Of a stretch of DNA of 64,000 nucleotides, positions 62,024 to 64,000 are shown in pieces. Within the stretch, counting starts at the first letter, position 1; the number at the start of each line of letters is the position of its first letter. The notes under the pieces were generated by a model. It did not search any database and had not been told where the DNA came from. It worked only from the letters and a program-made list of their open reading frames with translations. Source of the stretch: Nitrospira sp. GTDB taxonomy: Bacteria > Nitrospirota > Nitrospiria > Nitrospirales > Nitrospiraceae. The translations under genes were made by a program, and so were the position numbers. The stretch lies in NCBI GenBank assembly GCA_030123565.1, contig CP126122.1, forward strand, positions 682,001 to 746,000, written 5' to 3'.

Positions 62024-64000
62024 ATGAGCAGATTCTTCATCGGGCGCCCGATCGTCGCCATGGTGATTTCCATCATCCTGGTGCTCTTGGGCGCACTGTC
62101 GGTGCTGCGTCTGCCGGTGTCCCAGTTTCCCAACATCGCTCCCCCGGAGATCATGCTGCAAGGCACCTACGTCGGTGCCGACGCGCTGACCCTCGAACAA
62201 TCGGTGGCGACTCCGCTCGAACAGCAGATGAGCGGCGTGGATCGCATGCTCTACATGTATTCCATCAACGGCAGCAACGGCCAGACGACGCTGCGGGTGG
62301 ACTTCGACGTGGCGACTGATCCCAACGTCGATCAGCTCCTTGCGCACATGCGGTACGCGCAGGCGGAGCCGCAATTGCCGAAGGAGGTGAAGGGGTACGG
62401 CGTGACCATCCGCAAATCCATGGGCATGCCGCTGGTCCTGTTCTCGCTGTATTCGCCGAACGGGACGTATGACGCGCGGTTCCTCGCCAATTATGCCTAC
62501 ATCAACGTGGCCGATCTGCTCGCCCGCGACCCCGGGGTCGGGCAGGTGACGATTTTCGGGGCCGGTCAATATGCCATGCGGCTCTGGGTGAAGCCCGATC
62601 AACTGGCGAAACTCGGCCTCACGGTCCAGGATATTTTGAACGCACTGAAACAGCAGAACGTGGTCGTGCCGATCGGCCAAGTGGGTGCGGCGCCCGTGCC
62701 GGACGGTCAGGAATTCACCTACACGGTGCGGACGCAAGGAAGACTGGTGACCGAAGACGAGTTCGGGGACATCATCCTGCGCGCCAACGGAGATGGCTCC
62801 TTCGTCCGGCTGCGGGATGTCGGTCGCGCAGAACTCGGTTCGCAACTGTACAACTTCGTGTCGCGCCTGAACGGCGTCCCGACGGCCGCTATCGCGGTCT
62901 ACCAGCTGCCGGGGTCGAACGCGATCGAGACCGTGGCGCGGATCCGCGCGCTGATGGCCGAGCTGCAGCGGCGGTTCCCGGACGATCTGGCCGCGGTAGT
63001 GTCGTTGGACACGACCCTGGCCGTGACGGAGGGGTTGCACGAAATCCTCACCACGCTCTGGCAGGCCGTGCTCCTGGTCATCATCGTCGTCTTCCTGTTT
63101 TTGCAAAGCTGGCGCGCCACGTTGATTCCGTTACTGGCCGTGCCCGTGTCCTTGATCGGCACCTTTGCCGTCTTCCCGCTCCTGGGTTTTTCGATCAACA
63201 CGCTGTCGTTGTTCGGGTTGGTCCTGGCCATCGGACTTGTGGTGGACGACGCGATCGTGGTGGTGGAAGCGGTCACCCACCACCTCGAACAGGGGCTGGC
63301 GCCGCGTGAGGCGACGCTGAAGGCGATGGAGGAGGTGGCGGGGCCGGTGCTGGCGATCGCCTTGATCCTGACGGCGGTGTTCGTGCCGACGGCGTTCATT
63401 CCGGGGATCACGGGGCGGCTCTACCAGCAGTTTGCCGTGACGATCGCGGTGTCGGTGCTGCTGTCGGCGGTGAACGCGTTGACGTTGAGTCCGGCGCTGG
63501 CGGCGTTGTTGTTGAAACCGACGGCCCCGGCGCGGGGCTGGTTGGGCCGGTGCTTCGGCCGGTTCAACCGGGCGTTCGCGCGGCTGACGGAGGGCTATGT
63601 GGGGTGGTGCGGGAGCCTGATGCAGAAGGCGGGCCGGACGCTGGTGGCGCTGGGGCTGGTCACGCTGGCCGCCGGGCTGCTCGGCGCCCGCCTGCCCAGC
63701 GGCTTCATCCCGCTGGAAGATACGGGGTACTTCTTAGTGAACGTTCAGCTCCCGCCGGCCGCCTCGCTTCAACGGACGGATGCCGTGATGAAACAAATCG
63801 ATACGATCGTCTCGCAGACCCCGGGCGTCGAGTATTACACGACGGTCTCCGGTTATGGAGTCTTGAGCCAAACCTTTACTACCTATAATGCCGTGGTGTT
63901 CGTGGCGTTGAAACCTTGGGCCGAACGGACGACCAAGGAGGAGCGATACAAGTCGATCGTCTTGTCGCTCAACAAACGACTGCAGCAGGTTCCGGAAGCG
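62024..64000 (+). CDS. RND efflux permease, HAE1 (AcrB-like), second copy, 3' truncated
   Basis: This is a second permease gene starting ATG 62024 (MSRFFIGRPIVAMVISIILV), 24 bases after the first, and it runs off the right edge with 659 codons visible. It shows GADALTLEQSVATPLEQQMS and MLYMYSINGSNGQTT, with the TM4 VVDDAIVVVEAV. Two different porter domains behind one adaptor suggest a heteromeric pump like MdtBC, in which both B and C subunits are needed. The porter segments diverge, while TM2-TM6 are nearly identical at DNA level. Confidence 0.95.
   Translation, partial: MSRFFIGRPIVAMVISIILVLLGALSVLRLPVSQFPNIAPPEIMLQGTYVGADALTLEQSVATPLEQQMSGVDRMLYMYSINGSNGQTTLRVDFDVATDPNVDQLLAHMRYAQAEPQLPKEVKGYGVTIRKSMGMPLVLFSLYSPNGTYDARFLANYAYINVADLLARDPGVGQVTIFGAGQYAMRLWVKPDQLAKLGLTVQDILNALKQQNVVVPIGQVGAAPVPDGQEFTYTVRTQGRLVTEDEFGDIILRANGDGSFVRLRDVGRAELGSQLYNFVSRLNGVPTAAIAVYQLPGSNAIETVARIRALMAELQRRFPDDLAAVVSLDTTLAVTEGLHEILTTLWQAVLLVIIVVFLFLQSWRATLIPLLAVPVSLIGTFAVFPLLGFSINTLSLFGLVLAIGLVVDDAIVVVEAVTHHLEQGLAPREATLKAMEEVAGPVLAIALILTAVFVPTAFIPGITGRLYQQFAVTIAVSVLLSAVNALTLSPALAALLLKPTAPARGWLGRCFGRFNRAFARLTEGYVGWCGSLMQKAGRTLVALGLVTLAAGLLGARLPSGFIPLEDTGYFLVNVQLPPAASLQRTDAVMKQIDTIVSQTPGVEYYTTVSGYGVLSQTFTTYNAVVFVALKPWAERTTKEERYKSIVLSLNKRLQQVPEA
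62891..63711 (+). repeat. Near-identical tract shared by the two RND genes, second copy
   Basis: This is the counterpart of 59696-60516. The identity ends abruptly where the first gene reads CATCCCTGCC and this gene reads CATCCCGCTGG. Confidence 0.85.

Noticed and set aside
59936..63106. 1056-residue minus-strand ORF across the RND genes
   Set aside because: It is the opposite-strand shadow of two high-GC permease genes; its His/Arg/Asp-rich sequence has no domain pattern.

Overview
The window is a GC-rich, gene-dense bacterial chromosome segment that looks like Nitrospira or a close relative (phylum Nitrospirota). That assignment is an inference from the style of the housekeeping proteins, the many small exported proteins, a large NHL-propeller protein and dispersed CTAG/GAAAAAGGCC repeats. 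No rRNA, tRNA or marker gene in the window proves it.

Layout: 1-1.7 kb purine genes (purL end, purF). 2.5-8.6 kb an NTP_transf_5-like protein, a redoxin, a degenerate metallo-beta-lactamase-fold protein, a TPR protein, a methyltransferase and a DCC-family thiol protein. 8.7-15.2 kb exported proteins, a TPR/gluzincin peptidase, recG and a Ppx/GppA phosphatase. 15.5-18.1 kb an accessory island with an unknown AT-richer gene, a nucleotidyltransferase toxin-like pair, a lone HigA antitoxin and large interspersed inverted repeats. 18.1-29.4 kb a PqqD-like/methyltransferase fusion, a cupredoxin, a histone-H1-like protein, a secreted Lon-like protease, a pentapeptide-type protein, scpAB and the NHL protein. 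29.7-37 kb a core block of guaB, guaA, rluB-like, aspS and aroC. 37.2-40.6 kb paired lipoproteins, an ABC ATPase, an HtrA-like protease and a Slp lipoprotein.

The centrepiece is a diversity-generating retroelement (DGR) at 40.95-45.33 kb. It has a 2.7-kb target gene (DUF4062, STAND NTPase, transmembrane segment, formylglycine-generating-enzyme/C-type-lectin fold), a variable repeat (VR) at the 3' end of that gene, an Avd accessory gene, a DGR-type reverse transcriptase and a template repeat (TR) that starts inside the RT stop codon. By eye, 18 of the 19 TR-to-VR substitutions fall at TR adenines, the hallmark of mutagenic retrohoming. Two defects stand out. The VR carries a one-base deletion that frameshifts the displayed domain, and the RT active-site box reads YVDY instead of YxDD.

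45.7-55 kb is again accessory: a ParE-type toxin-antitoxin (TA) pair, a zinc peptidase, a truncated and frameshifted haem peroxidase, lipoproteins, an RHH/PIN TA pair, a decayed BrnT/BrnA-like relic and an unknown AT-richer gene. 55-64 kb holds a Tat-exported sulfite-oxidase-like enzyme, a Cys-rich protein, a MITE-like element, a DUF3313-like lipoprotein and an RND efflux operon with two tandem HAE1 permeases that share an 821-bp nearly identical tract. A recurring pattern is that the stop codons of four genes coincide with the edges of interspersed repeats.
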